Assembly (NCBI RefSeq): GCF_000208385.1 | Contig: NC_015436.1 | Coordinates: 1,302,001-1,366,000 of the forward strand | Source: Parasphaerochaeta coccoides DSM 17374 | GTDB taxonomy: Bacteria; Spirochaetota; Spirochaetia; Sphaerochaetales; Sphaerochaetaceae | Direction of reading: 5' to 3' | Length of the DNA stretch: 64,000 bases | Shown: positions 53,201 through 60,402 of the stretch, piece by piece | How positions within the stretch are numbered: the stretch's first letter is position 1 | Layout: each line of letters starts with the position of its first letter | Translations under genes and position numbers: made by a program | The notes under the pieces: model-generated | Seen by the model: the letters and a program-made list of their open reading frames with translations, nothing else | Database searches by the model: none | What the model was told of the DNA's origin: nothing

Positions 53201-55840
53201 CTCAATTTTTGAAGCGGCGTCAGGAATGACGGTTTCCCAATCCCCGAACCAGTTTTTAAATGCCGTCGTTCGTACCGTCACCCATTGTCTTTCCGTGAGG
53301 TTCGTCGGCTTTCCGTTCGGAGCCTTCATCCACAGGTCTGTTCCGCGATAACGGGTTTCAACCTCAGTGTACTGACGCTGGGCCTCTTGTGGTGTCAGGG
53401 AGAATTCCCGCTCGAACAGCTCCACCGCCCGTCCCGCGCGGTTCTCTGCCGTGCCGTCTTCGCTGAACAGCCTGTCGAATGCCGCGACCGTTTCCGGGGA
53501 CAGGTAGTTCTTCAGGTAGCGGATGAGCTCTTTCAGGGCCTTCTTCATCGTCTCGAAGAAGGATGTCAGTTCCGGTTTCGGAGCCTTGCCCGTCTGCACG
53601 TATGTCACCAGGTCATCGGCGAAACGTTCCTCGAACTGCGCCGCTGCATCGAAGGCCCTCTGGCGGTCGTCGTATGTCGTGCCGTTCCACACCCATTTCC
53701 CGTCACTGCTCTGAATCGGACGTTCATACCATTTCCCGTCCTTCACGCCATAGATGCTCTCGAAGGGCGCAAGCTGCTGAGCCGAGAGGCTCATGCGCGT
53801 CACATGAGACAGCTCATGGGTCACGGAGCCGACATCGGCGTCCTCGGTCAGGTGGATCGTGAACCGACCGTCCTGCTCACGGCTCACGCTCGCCAGTTCG
53901 CCTGCCCTGCGCCTGTCGGTGCGTATGACGAAGGGCGTGTCAGAGAAGCGCGTCTGCATGAACTGGTCGACCGTCATGCCGGTGATGCGGCTCATGACGC
54001 TGATGAAACCCGTGGTCGCCGTGACATCGGCGTCAGAGAGATGGGGAGCCGCGGCCTTTATCGTGGGGGCGACCGCATGTTCCAGGTATCCGCTTTCCAG
54101 CTCGGCATCGGATGTCCCCCTGAACGTCCGCACGAAGGCGTTGCCGGAATCAGTGTTTCCTGCGGCAAACGGGGCATCAGTCATGGGAGAGGCGGCGTCC
54201 GCGTAGCCTTCGGTCGTGAAGGAGATTTTCGTGAAGGAACCGTCATCCTGCCGGAAGGTCAGCTCTACGGAAGACTCCTTCACATCGACGCCGAACACCG
54301 AGGGTTCCCGGTTCACCAGGCCGGAGACGGAAGCGCTCATCTCCTGCGGATCCTGGAAGACTACAGTGTTCCCGTTCACCCGTGCGTCAAACGCTACGGC
54401 CATGGTATGCGCCAAGTGCCGGGTTTCTTCGTTCTCGACCGTCTCTGGCGTGACCTTGGTGACGTTCGCCCCCACGATGCCTGAAGCTTGCAGATCCGCA
54501 AGACGCTGGGCGTCTTCGGGATGCACCGCCTTCAAGCCTCCTCTGAATTCCACAACGTCAATCGGAGGAAGCTTTTTGGTTTCAAGTTTTTTCAGCTCGT
54601 CCTTCGAGAGCTTCCTGCCCTTCACTCCGGATGTGTCCACCCACCGGGAGTTGACCGCCGTCCCTTCCTGGTACATCTTGTTCGCGTCACTGCCCACCTT
54701 GCCATTGGTCACAGAATCAACGAGAACTTCCGAGACAGTGCCAAAGCCACCTGTCAGCGCGAAGGCCGCAGCAGAGCTCTTGGCGGTGTCCCACAGGCGA
54801 TTGTAGTATTCTTCCCCTTTGGCATAGTCATAATGCGCACCGGCCTCATTCGCGGCCATCTTGTATGCTTCCACGCCAAGCATGGTCACCAGCTCCTGCG
54901 AGACTTCCTGGGCGGTGTTCTCCCCGATGCCCTCGATCAGATAGGTCTTTACAGCGCCTTTGAGAATGCTCTTCAAACTCTGTTTCGCCGCTTTGTCTAT
55001 CGCCGTCTGTGAACCGGCGCGGTAAAGGGTTCTCACTCCGGGCATGGAACTCAGCTGCCAATGCTCCAGGAACATATTCACCAGTCCGACGGCATCGGAA
55101 ATCTTGCGCTTCGTGTCCTGGTCGACCTCAATGCCGTATTCCTCTGCCAACGCATCAATTTCGGCGGAGGTTGAACCGCTCTCAATCATCCCCATGGAAG
55201 CACTTGCGGCCCATCCTCCAATCTGTGCGCCAAGGCGCAGGCCTCCCGCCACACCGCTTGCCGCGCTGACAAGGCCGCCGATTCCCGCTGTTATTCCTGT
55301 GAAAGCAAGTTGTATCGCGAGCTGTTGGATGAAAGGAGACGCACCGATGAACCATTCAGCGACAGCGCTGCGGTCCTGAAAGTCCTTCATGGTGGCCGCC
55401 GACTGCCTGAATCCTTGGGCGTTCCTGCGGTACCGCTGGACGATCTCCCCTTCTGAATGGTCCGCCATCCATTGGTTGAGTCCTGCCATCTGCTGGTAAT
55501 ACCCTTGCTTTATCCCATCTGCAAATGCGCTCCACCCTGAGACATCATCGGTGCGCAGCCCTGTATAGTGCTTGAGGATGGACGAAGAGTTCTTATAGGC
55601 GTCGGAGAAGCTCATGCCCGTGGCGGCGGATGCCACGTATGCTATTTTTGTCCGGGCTTCGGCTGACTTTGGATCGTCCCCCATCTGCCAGATCGCGCGG
55701 AGATTGGATTGAAGCGTATCATTCGCCTGTATCTGCTGCGCTGTCAGGGCCGTGATGAGACGCCCCTGGGAATCATACTTGTAGGAATCCGTCTGCTGAT
55801 AGTTCCGGTATATGGGTTGGAATGTGAATTGCGTGTTCAT
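47237..55840 (-). CDS. Giant polyvalent ejection protein A fused to tail-tube-B-like C-terminus, 2,867 residues
   Basis: Approximate residues: 150-390 hydrophobic/Gly-rich (FTGITAGIGGLVSAASGVAG); 670 zincin HELSH; 852 TERQWVTVRT; 1065-1200 ART-like (VVVDENGEPRVVYHGTDKDF); 1237-1390 RelA/SpoT-like; 1590-1715 MuF-C-like (LGLPNLPLVMYRSKMKTILY, LPDALQDPFLVFASTSKG); a long coiled region; 2683-2707 membrane segment (AIGMIAGLGLNWVTMLLIGG). From about 2732 the sequence changes to VYILTSREEETVIERFDESV...RICIG...DDPMTILAIVMEVDV, the look of a tail tubular protein B C-terminus. The natural end of a gp16-like protein, as in protein B, is absent. So it is an in-frame chimera. It starts in ATGA overlap with the gp15-like gene A. 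Confidence 0.75.
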   Translation of the reverse strand: MNTQFTFQPIYRNYQQTDSYKYDSQGRLITALTAQQIQANDTLQSNLRAIWQMGDDPKSAEARTKIAYVASAATGMSFSDAYKNSSSILKHYTGLRTDDVSGWSAFADGIKQGYYQQMAGLNQWMADHSEGEIVQRYRRNAQGFRQSAATMKDFQDRSAVAEWFIGASPFIQQLAIQLAFTGITAGIGGLVSAASGVAGGLRLGAQIGGWAASASMGMIESGSTSAEIDALAEEYGIEVDQDTKRKISDAVGLVNMFLEHWQLSSMPGVRTLYRAGSQTAIDKAAKQSLKSILKGAVKTYLIEGIGENTAQEVSQELVTMLGVEAYKMAANEAGAHYDYAKGEEYYNRLWDTAKSSAAAFALTGGFGTVSEVLVDSVTNGKVGSDANKMYQEGTAVNSRWVDTSGVKGRKLSKDELKKLETKKLPPIDVVEFRGGLKAVHPEDAQRLADLQASGIVGANVTKVTPETVENEETRHLAHTMAVAFDARVNGNTVVFQDPQEMSASVSGLVNREPSVFGVDVKESSVELTFRQDDGSFTKISFTTEGYADAASPMTDAPFAAGNTDSGNAFVRTFRGTSDAELESGYLEHAVAPTIKAAAPHLSDADVTATTGFISVMSRITGMTVDQFMQTRFSDTPFVIRTDRRRAGELASVSREQDGRFTIHLTEDADVGSVTHELSHVTRMSLSAQQLAPFESIYGVKDGKWYERPIQSSDGKWVWNGTTYDDRQRAFDAAAQFEERFADDLVTYVQTGKAPKPELTSFFETMKKALKELIRYLKNYLSPETVAAFDRLFSEDGTAENRAGRAVELFEREFSLTPQEAQRQYTEVETRYRGTDLWMKAPNGKPTNLTERQWVTVRTTAFKNWFGDWETVIPDAASKIETIIDSLEKSSSVVSGEKLPFSVSDNASDTRKKIRTMTAGIRASYINKDSQESIEFNRSSLDDLLRHDYLNEEHLASLFAIPKFIENGKILGSFTDGNARKFTYLLSLFEYNGNRYVVRSSLREESGKYYYDHKLSSLEKVKNLLAALPYSRQENNGTPWLTSPARAPKDSYAIEDKRLFSLLQGFSVVVDENGEPRVVYHGTDKDFSEFQSKDGVSWFSESMDYAEAMAEERNGDRIVEAYLNIRNPYITSLPSGQFTDPTAEAPLIQKAQDAGHDGMIISNQTDDELVKDTYYGAFAPEQIKSATDNVGTFNATNPSILFQTEDFPNVLFQTASVRMDVPFNENEGGESRVYALAEESRTEFSDTVRAMAAAFHLPDDAVMFRRDLKGVERARVKVTQDYGGDWGRLLDINGAMLVFEESSDAQAAYERILKEHADIVAREKKKDTPFGYKDFTVNIRMSNGFIGEVQLLGKAIFHAKETGGHEIYAEARKFEKYRYGKEKYVALFGKDVYERIDRLYESLKAWSVEVYSSKGFEYDKPGLSAKASATLRESMELSNALRTNIPPSLSVGGLSTTDLPSGEGTSTASKANPRSSVLMGISQISRYMTAIESSSSLSIPNSQESDKISADGVKEESSRIGGRLQWLSPDIRELNDSLIMKEDIVNIASRERADRERLQKKDLAWFGREVNSITDVVRRGHAQVLHHTPIIFQALGLPNLPLVMYRSKMKTILYDKEKGHINSIDKAILKQLPDALQDPFLVFASTSKGYVAVLDMLDIQGNPVVVALHPNERTGHITANLIASAYGKSINALQNWIDEGLLRYQKKEAGIFSRLPVSRLQLPLEGSIPALGKMILTKEDVVNNDSPDPDQELFELSPKAKEEQRRRNRDEVIRALEAGYRVSDDILQEFSDDPDVQWEIQFRKVLNLEMLRLYREARDQVEQERTAALKSLEEQESARLAWGTLEDYQIVMARFNLMLKAEGEVDMDMPSGSDVRFIKRLDKEYSLSTPAVANASFLANYANTVRDVVSFAKQLRENGITRGQMPPQMWALTIRGENTPKQVEAVMKLMKGDPRYFRKLLAAAGDEYQRQQLYYEQTLGLDEWVDNTTFSRNVRDLSLTWQDVQGEEDFNRAVNRRLKAQTAQVLSLKRQVRGLRNVRRRQAVRQEMIQHARNISKKWNPNLAAWYEPIGNLLNQLIDPNFRSEKRIANWQQEKGYVVEIPQEMKGIIVTEEDGTITLHKPLNRWSLKELQIMDELVSQIRLRARQDETVRRNRAWSASETFVSAVGNQELLHYGKGTDGQKPLVTDPQSKEAIKQENKGTLIEGIKAWLFTPRNMAWELDWRNEYGVWHDLCDRLDVAATAESASVHRRLDAWKAKMKELGITQDDLYAHTILTPSGRHFTRSQGMGIYLNSSNKTNRQKLQGFVLDEKGKPIDIEGPGLTHAYSDEDIRYMVGQLEPHYIELAQWMKKEMGVTREAMAKVLAEEYNIPMHKVADYWPLVPMEAEESQQDVLMSGYGPSQKYVGRSQTRHRSSWSAYEINLDAVAVFENQIKKQEHFINFAGIVKGMQYTLNKKKGGLYDLIARNHSKKYADWIQRYFNDIASPHLVNTDLKGLFDKLRSNYAIAKLGFNVATVLRQTGAVWMFMGEFSPIDLMSASKEMMSDFDGTTKRVYSLAPQMQDRVAERAFLDIKGIETRTKYGRTMKKVGELAMSPIQWADSCIANTLWLGAYKSAMKKGMDSAKASQEATAFIKRTQQTSTVLDADQLHRTNNQLIKWLTMFTTQGVKEFNMIWADIPRYFRQKDYKKAIGMIAGLGLNWVTMLLIGGALFPGDDEEEYWKNLMLSFAGEVSQSVTVVDTPDGQDVYILTSREEETVIERFDESVCDDWHDRDDAIQFTPRVVLNPFETQTSIGQVKKVSRVFARMYQTGRICIGSTQRMEPPTREIGSDDADVYTSTGFDKQLQLVIEGVEDDPMTILAIVMEVDVA
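51324..51352 (+). promoter_or_regulatory. Promoter of nested antisense gene, copy A
   Basis: TTGTCT (51324-51329), 17-nt spacer, TATACT (51347-51352); AGGAGG at 51361-51366 and ATG at 51372. Confidence 0.65.
51372..51614 (+). CDS. Nested antisense small protein, copy A (80 residues)
   Basis: Begins MAVMYLDICDIPMRTDERGF and ends AEALALNPGLSYSNPLEE; paralogue of 39347-39589 with 11 substitutions and no gaps. The conserved blocks are DICDIPMRTDE, LEAVLVPSPDGKSV, PTEREGGM and LSRKVAEALALNPGLSYSNP. Same promoter and AGGAGG site. It lies antisense to residues about 1409-1490 of giant protein A, directly C-terminal to the RelA/SpoT-like domain. No family recognised. Confidence 0.6.
   Translation: MAVMYLDICDIPMRTDERGFALEAVLVPSPDGKSVVERPPTEREGGMFVRNALDSSMLSRKVAEALALNPGLSYSNPLEE
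53243..53484. repeat. About 240-bp repeat, copy in giant gene A
   Basis: Partner of 41118-41359. The distance between the partners is 12,125 nt, against 12,025 nt for the 924-bp repeat, so these are two separate conserved modules. Confidence 0.75.
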
Positions 55841-58422
55841 TTTGGGGTCTTGTCCTTTTTCTTTTCTGACGTCACCAGGGCAGGATGCACAGAGAGCCGT
55901 TCAATGGCCTTCGTCTCAACTAATCGCTGCCTCCCAGCCTCTTGTTCTTCTAACTTCTTCAAGTAATCCAAGAGAATTTTTCTTTCTCCCAAAGGCAACG
56001 TATTCACATCGGCGAGTGTTTTTATCGCTGAGTAGTCATACCCTTTGCCTCTGAGTGCTACGGGTTCCTCAACAACAAGACTGTTTGCTGAATATTCCGT
56101 ACCGGGGGACAGGTCCTTCCCAGTAAGCAAATATCCTGCTCTTGTGACTCCTAAACTGATCATCTTGTGTATCGTCCAGTCCCTGAAATCTCCGGTGTTA
56201 TCAGCTGGCATATAGACATACCCCTCATTGTCAACCACCGCCGGTCCGCGGTCAGTCAGACGGATTTCCACTATCTTTGCATTGAGTTGCTTCTCCGCGG
56301 CATCCTTCATGCCGTAGGCGTATTCGATGTACAGGACGTTTAAGTCCACGACGTTCTTCTCAAAGGTCGAGAGATTCTCATACGTGCGGCTGAACAGGTC
56401 TGACGCAATGATCGGACGCGGATTTATCCCCTTGTCGGTGGTCGCCGTCTTGGACATCCATCCCAACAAACGATCTTCCTGGAGGAGACCATCATACTTC
56501 CCGTTCCTCACGTCCTGCATCATCTCCTGGGGCTTTTTCTTCTTGAACAGGTCTTCCGTGTCGAAAGCCTCCGGGGAAGCGGCTCCCGCCACAGAGGAAT
56601 CAACGAGCTTGGAAATGTAATTGTCGGTGGCGGCTTTCGATATGACGCCATACAGGGCGTCCCAGTCCATGTCGGGATTAAGCATCAGCGTGTCCTCGAA
56701 AAGCTGGAGGGCTTCCGTGTGTGCCTGCTCGGCCATCTTGAGCTTGGCCGGGTCTTTCTCCTTATCCAATCCAAGGTCAATCGCCAATTTCTTAGAGACT
56801 TCCTGATACCGCGGGGAAGCAATGTACTCTGGCCTGTCCCACAACCTGGCCAGGTCGTCATCATCGATTGTTCCGGCGTTATGGGCTTTTATGAGCGCAC
56901 GATGATAAGACCCATCGGAAATGAGGCCGTTGAACCTGTATGATTCAAAGGTCGCAACTCTGGACTGATTATTTTGTGCCCGATCGGACAGGACGTCTAG
57001 CGTGGCGGACCCTGATTTTTTCCATTCAACCTGCAAATCCTTGACGGCTTTCTGATAGCCCTCGGTATGCCACAGACTGGCGTGGAAGTCGGCGTCCGTC
57101 GCGGTTCCGGCCGCTATCTTCTGCAAGAGTCCCTCGTACAGGCTGCGGTCATCGGAAGAGTGGACAAAGTCAACCCATTCTTGGTAAAGCATACCGCCGC
57201 CAAGGGAAAGGTCGACGCCCGCAAACGCAGAGCCGACATCCTCCAAGGTGATTGTCTCTCCCCTGGACAGTTTCTCATCGAGCGTGGCGGATGCGGCGAA
57301 TGCCTTGAGGCCCTCATTGTCGGCCTTCTTCTCATGTTCACGGTCCATGAAGGACAATGCCTGCGTGGTCAAGTCCGCCTTCTGGATGTCATCCATGCCG
57401 TAATAGGAGGCGATTCGCTCAATCTCCTGTTCATGATCAACGGATTCCCCCGCGCCTTCACGGGAAAGATAGAAGTTCTTGAAGTCGGTCATCGGCTGAA
57501 CGGCCCTCAGCCGCGCGTCAAACTCCGCGTTGAGCTGGGCTTTCTGCGTCGGCGTCGCATACGCCAGCTTGCCGACCTCGGCTTGTATGGCGGCCTGGCT
57601 CCGCTCATAGGGCGTGCCGGTGGCCACGGTTCCTTGCGGGACGGGGACGCCGTTGGCTATGATGTCCTGGACTGTGGCGTCAAGGGTAGGCATTTGTTCG
57701 CTGACGGCACGCTGATTATGGGTAGCACGGGTATACAGGTCGACTTCAAGGTTCAGCTTGTCATCGTAGGTGATCCGTCCGGCCTCATACGCCTCGTCGA
57801 TGACGCTTTTGCCCAGAGTGAGACCGTCGTTGTCCAACGCCGCATGGGCGTTCCTCTGGACGGTGGTCAGCAAGCTCTGCTTGGTGAAGCTCTGGATCTT
57901 GGACTCGACGACTTCCGGGCGGAACAGGGGATCCTTGTACGTCCCGTCCTCGTTCACTCCCCCGGTGAGGAAGTTCAGATACCCGGCATTCATGGCTTCT
58001 TCGGGAAGGTTCCCGCGCAGGAATTCTTCCCTGACCGTCTTGTCACGGTCTTCCACGTCGAAGGCTTTCTCGCTGGCGACATACGCGCCCATCCTTTTCT
58101 GGGAGTCCTTCCTCGCCATGGTCCACGATACAGAGTTCTGAAAGTTCTTCTTCGCCGTTTCACTGGTGACGTTCGCCGAAGCGAATATCTCGTCCAGGAC
58201 TTCCTGCTCCACCTCCTGGAGCTTGAGCAGCTTCTCATCGCTCGTGAGGGTGTTGTCCGCCATGATCGTCTTTTCCCGCGCATCCCAGATGGAATCGGCG
58301 ATGGATGCCGCCGTCCTGACCTGCGAGCCGATGTCCGAGGCTATCAGCTTGGTGACATCGAAGATTCCCTGCGTGAAGGACTGGAGAGCCCCCTGTATGT
58401 GCCCGGCCTTGTCAAATGCCAT
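55837..58422 (-). CDS. Large helical ejection-type protein A (gp15-like position), 861 residues
   Basis: The frame opens at 58572, but the first 50 residues are an antisense-like Arg/Gln/Lys run; I choose the ATG at 58422 (MAFDKAGHIQGALQSFTQGI) because GGAGG lies 4 nt upstream. Helical, charged, no signal peptide, no enzyme motif. Its stop overlaps giant gene A's ATG by 4 nt. It occupies the same place in set A as the 927-residue protein in set B; direct residue similarity between the two is not obvious by eye. Inferred inner-core or ejection component. Confidence 0.6.
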   Translation of the reverse strand: MAFDKAGHIQGALQSFTQGIFDVTKLIASDIGSQVRTAASIADSIWDAREKTIMADNTLTSDEKLLKLQEVEQEVLDEIFASANVTSETAKKNFQNSVSWTMARKDSQKRMGAYVASEKAFDVEDRDKTVREEFLRGNLPEEAMNAGYLNFLTGGVNEDGTYKDPLFRPEVVESKIQSFTKQSLLTTVQRNAHAALDNDGLTLGKSVIDEAYEAGRITYDDKLNLEVDLYTRATHNQRAVSEQMPTLDATVQDIIANGVPVPQGTVATGTPYERSQAAIQAEVGKLAYATPTQKAQLNAEFDARLRAVQPMTDFKNFYLSREGAGESVDHEQEIERIASYYGMDDIQKADLTTQALSFMDREHEKKADNEGLKAFAASATLDEKLSRGETITLEDVGSAFAGVDLSLGGGMLYQEWVDFVHSSDDRSLYEGLLQKIAAGTATDADFHASLWHTEGYQKAVKDLQVEWKKSGSATLDVLSDRAQNNQSRVATFESYRFNGLISDGSYHRALIKAHNAGTIDDDDLARLWDRPEYIASPRYQEVSKKLAIDLGLDKEKDPAKLKMAEQAHTEALQLFEDTLMLNPDMDWDALYGVISKAATDNYISKLVDSSVAGAASPEAFDTEDLFKKKKPQEMMQDVRNGKYDGLLQEDRLLGWMSKTATTDKGINPRPIIASDLFSRTYENLSTFEKNVVDLNVLYIEYAYGMKDAAEKQLNAKIVEIRLTDRGPAVVDNEGYVYMPADNTGDFRDWTIHKMISLGVTRAGYLLTGKDLSPGTEYSANSLVVEEPVALRGKGYDYSAIKTLADVNTLPLGERKILLDYLKKLEEQEAGRQRLVETKAIERLSVHPALVTSEKKKDKTPK

Positions 58423-58432
58423 ATGTCCTCCG

Positions 58433-58789
58433 TTATGCGTTCGCCGCAGCCGCCGCTGCCTTTTTTGCCGCTTCCGCTTTTGCCTTTTTTGCCGCTGCCG
58501 CTTTTGCCGCGTCCGTATTGCCCATAGCGATGTCCAGGTTTGCCCCGGTAGAGTATCCCGACAGGCCCGCACCGACCGCAGAAGCGCCCGCCGCCCACCA
58601 GTACCCGCTGTTCAGATAATCAAGGGACTCCTTGTTGCCCTGCTTGGCCAGTTTGATGTTCTCGGTCAGATAGTGATAGCTCGTATCCAGTCCAGCCAGG
58701 GAATGATTCAGCGAAAGTGAAAGGCAGATACGTTCGAACGAAGCATTGAACGCCCATTTCACCACCGTAGTCTGTTTCCTGTAATACAT
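58433..58789 (-). pseudogene. Fusion of DNA polymerase N-terminal piece with gp14-like C-terminal piece
   Basis: 118-codon ORF. Residues about 9-30 read TVVKWAFNASFERICLSLSL, the exonuclease-domain signature seen in phage Pol I-type polymerases ('.kkAfNA.FEr.cls..l'). From about residue 33 it changes to LAGLDTSYHYLTENIKLAKQ, GYWWAAGASAVGAGLSGYST and an Ala/Lys repeat tail, resembling the end of a gp14-like membrane-active protein. It ends 10 nt before the gp15-like start. So the N-terminal stump of a polymerase is joined in frame to the tail of the first gene of ejection set A. Confidence 0.55.
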
Positions 58790-58796
58790 TCATATC

Positions 58797-58826
58797 TTGA
58801 CATGGTAGGTCATATATATTCATAAT
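58797..58826 (+). promoter_or_regulatory. Promoter-like sequence before tRNA-Leu-like element, copy 2
   Basis: TTGACA (58797-58802), 18-nt spacer, CATAAT (58821-58826), 27 nt before the tRNA-like 5' end. The TTCATATCTTGACAT context is shared with copy 1 at 13984-13998. Confidence 0.45.
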
Positions 58827-58852
58827 CCACTTCGTTGTAATATTAAAAAATA

Positions 58853-58985
58853 GCCCTAAAAACATGATTTTGACTTGGGTTCAGATCCTAGCGGTGGCAA
58901 CACCGTGCAAGTTCAGGTCTTGTTCTGGGCATGAAAGGCTATTTTCTTATGTGACAATGAGTTACATAAAGAGATAGCCTTTTTT
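58853..58985 (+). ncRNA. tRNA-Leu-like element, copy 2, with terminator; probable attachment site
   Basis: 58853-58931: GCCC...GGGC acceptor (5 of 7 pairs); anticodon arm TTGGG-TTCAGAT-CCTAG with CAG in anticodon position; class II variable arm GCGGTG-GCAA-CACCGT; T-arm GCAAG-TTCAGGT-CTTGT; discriminator A. The region that should hold the D-arm is short and unpaired, so it is not a normal tRNA. A strong terminator (stem 58936-58980, T5) follows. It is intact from the anticodon arm onward and junk before, exactly where prophage genes give way to chromosomal ones, as expected for the 3' tRNA half left at an att site. Confidence 0.6.
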
Positions 58986-59021
58986 GTGTCTATACATAAT
59001 GGACAAGGAGGATTGAAAATC

Positions 59022-59192
59022 ATGACTCTATCACAAAGTATCCTGACGGCCGTGTTCTGCATAGCTATCGTTTTCACTGTCCTGGCCGTTCTCTGGGCGC
59101 TTATCCGGCTGTTCTCAGTGATAATCACGCGTGTTCAGCGCCCTGCGACAGAAAATGTCGGTACGGGAAAAGGAAAAACAAATGTTCGTTGA
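59022..59192 (+). CDS. oadG: Oxaloacetate decarboxylase-type gamma subunit
   Basis: 56 residues from the ATG at 59022, with AAGGAGG 8 nt upstream; the in-frame ATG at 58986 has no site. One membrane helix (ILTAVFCIAIVFTVLAVLWA) and a polar tail, the plan of the small OadG/GcdC-type subunit that assembles the sodium-pumping decarboxylase. It overlaps the beta subunit gene by 11 nt. The alpha (carboxyltransferase/biotin) subunit is not in the window. Confidence 0.7.
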   Translation: MTLSQSILTAVFCIAIVFTVLAVLWALIRLFSVIITRVQRPATENVGTGKGKTNVR

Positions 59193-60318
59193 TGCATTGA
59201 TAAAAATGTGGAATTCCTCTGGTTTCTCAATTCTAAGCTGGCAGTCGGCAGTGATGATTCTGATATCCGGTTTCCTGATGTTCCTTGCCATCAGAAGGAA
59301 ATTCGAACCTTTGCTCCTGCTGCCAATCGCCTTTGGCATGTTGCTGGCCAACCTGCCTCTGACAGGTCTGATGGAAGGGTCGGACTCTCTTGGTGAACCC
59401 GGAGGACTGCTGTACTATCTCTATCAAGGAGTGAAACTGGGTATCTATCCGTCGCTGATATTCCTGGGAGTCGGGGCCATGACTGATTTCGGCCCTCTGT
59501 TGGCTCGTCCGAGCAGCCTGTTCATCGGAGCCGGAGCTCAGTTCGGCATAGCCGTTGCGTTCATCGTAGCGATAGCCCTGGGCTTTTCTCCCCAGGAATC
59601 AGCATCCATCAGCATCATTGGAGGCGCGGATGGGCCCACGGCCATTTTCCTGACAACCCGCCTTGCTCCTCACCTTCTTGCGCCAATCTCCATAGCGGCC
59701 TATTCGTACATGGCGCTGATACCGCTCATCCAGCCGCCCCTGATGCGCGCCCTGACGACCCGCAAGGAACGTGAAATCAAAATGAAGCAGCTCAGGCCTG
59801 TCTCCAAACTGGAAAAGATATGCTTTCCCATCGTGGTCACAACCTTCTGCATACTGCTCCTGCCGTCCGTCGCCCCTTTGATCGGAATGCTGATGCTCGG
59901 CAACCTGTTCAAGGAATCGGGTGTTGCTGACAGACTGTCGGACACGGTACAGAACGCACTGATCAACATCGTGACAATCTTTCTCGGACTCACCGTCGGA
60001 GCGACGGCTGTCGGACCGCAGTTCCTCCAGGCGCGTACCCTGGGCATCATAACCCTCGGTCTGGCCGCCTTCATATTCAGTACCGTCGGTGGACTGCTCA
60101 TAGCAAAACTGATGTGTTGGATTACAAAAGGGAAGATAAACCCATTGATTGGCTCGGCTGGCGTATCTGCGGTTCCGATGGCCGCCCGGATTTCCCATAT
60201 CGAAGGACAGAAGGTCAAACTAACCAACTACCTGCTGATGCACGCAATGGGTCCCAATGTCGCCGGAGTAATCGGTTCAGCGGTCGCCGCGGGAGTCCTG
60301 CTCTCGATTTTCGGATGA
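59182..60318 (+). CDS. oadB: Sodium-pumping decarboxylase beta subunit (OadB-like)
   Basis: Start at 59182 (MFVDALIKMWNSSGFSILSW), preceded by AAAAGGA, overlapping oadG; 378 residues. Signature segments: FEPLLLLPIAFGMLLANLPL, LIFLGVGAMTDFGPLLARP (the conserved G(A/V)(M/L)TDFGP with the sodium-binding Asp), SIIGGADGPTAIFLTTRLAP, and near the end LIGSAGVSAVPMAARISHIE and MHAMGPNVAGVIGSAVAAGV. It is an integral membrane protein that couples carboxybiotin decarboxylation to Na+ export. Complete and typical, so the chromosomal backbone is intact here. A large hairpin follows. Confidence 0.92.
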   Translation: MFVDALIKMWNSSGFSILSWQSAVMILISGFLMFLAIRRKFEPLLLLPIAFGMLLANLPLTGLMEGSDSLGEPGGLLYYLYQGVKLGIYPSLIFLGVGAMTDFGPLLARPSSLFIGAGAQFGIAVAFIVAIALGFSPQESASISIIGGADGPTAIFLTTRLAPHLLAPISIAAYSYMALIPLIQPPLMRALTTRKEREIKMKQLRPVSKLEKICFPIVVTTFCILLLPSVAPLIGMLMLGNLFKESGVADRLSDTVQNALINIVTIFLGLTVGATAVGPQFLQARTLGIITLGLAAFIFSTVGGLLIAKLMCWITKGKINPLIGSAGVSAVPMAARISHIEGQKVKLTNYLLMHAMGPNVAGVIGSAVAAGVLLSIFG

Positions 60319-60337
60319 CAGTACGCGAAATAACACG

Positions 60338-60402
60338 CGAAAACAGTCTGGAAAACATGTACCCGTGAATCTCCACGGAAAACAGCGTTCTCCAGACTAT
60401 CA
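60338..60402. terminator. Bidirectional hairpin between oadB and ktrA-like gene
   Basis: AGTCTGGA (near 60346) and TCCAGACT (near 60393) form an outer stem, with CCGTG/CACGG inside. It lies between the convergent stops of oadB and the TrkA-type gene and probably ends both; no long T-run is present. Confidence 0.45.

Noticed and set aside
53285..54484. 399-codon plus-strand ORF opposite giant gene A
   Set aside because: Same reasoning; its first part is antisense to the TERQWVTVRT repeat and no ribosome site precedes it.
57067..58527. 486-codon plus-strand ORF opposite the gp15-like gene A
   Set aside because: No promoter or ribosome site, Arg/Leu/Gly-rich antisense composition; shadow of the coding strand.
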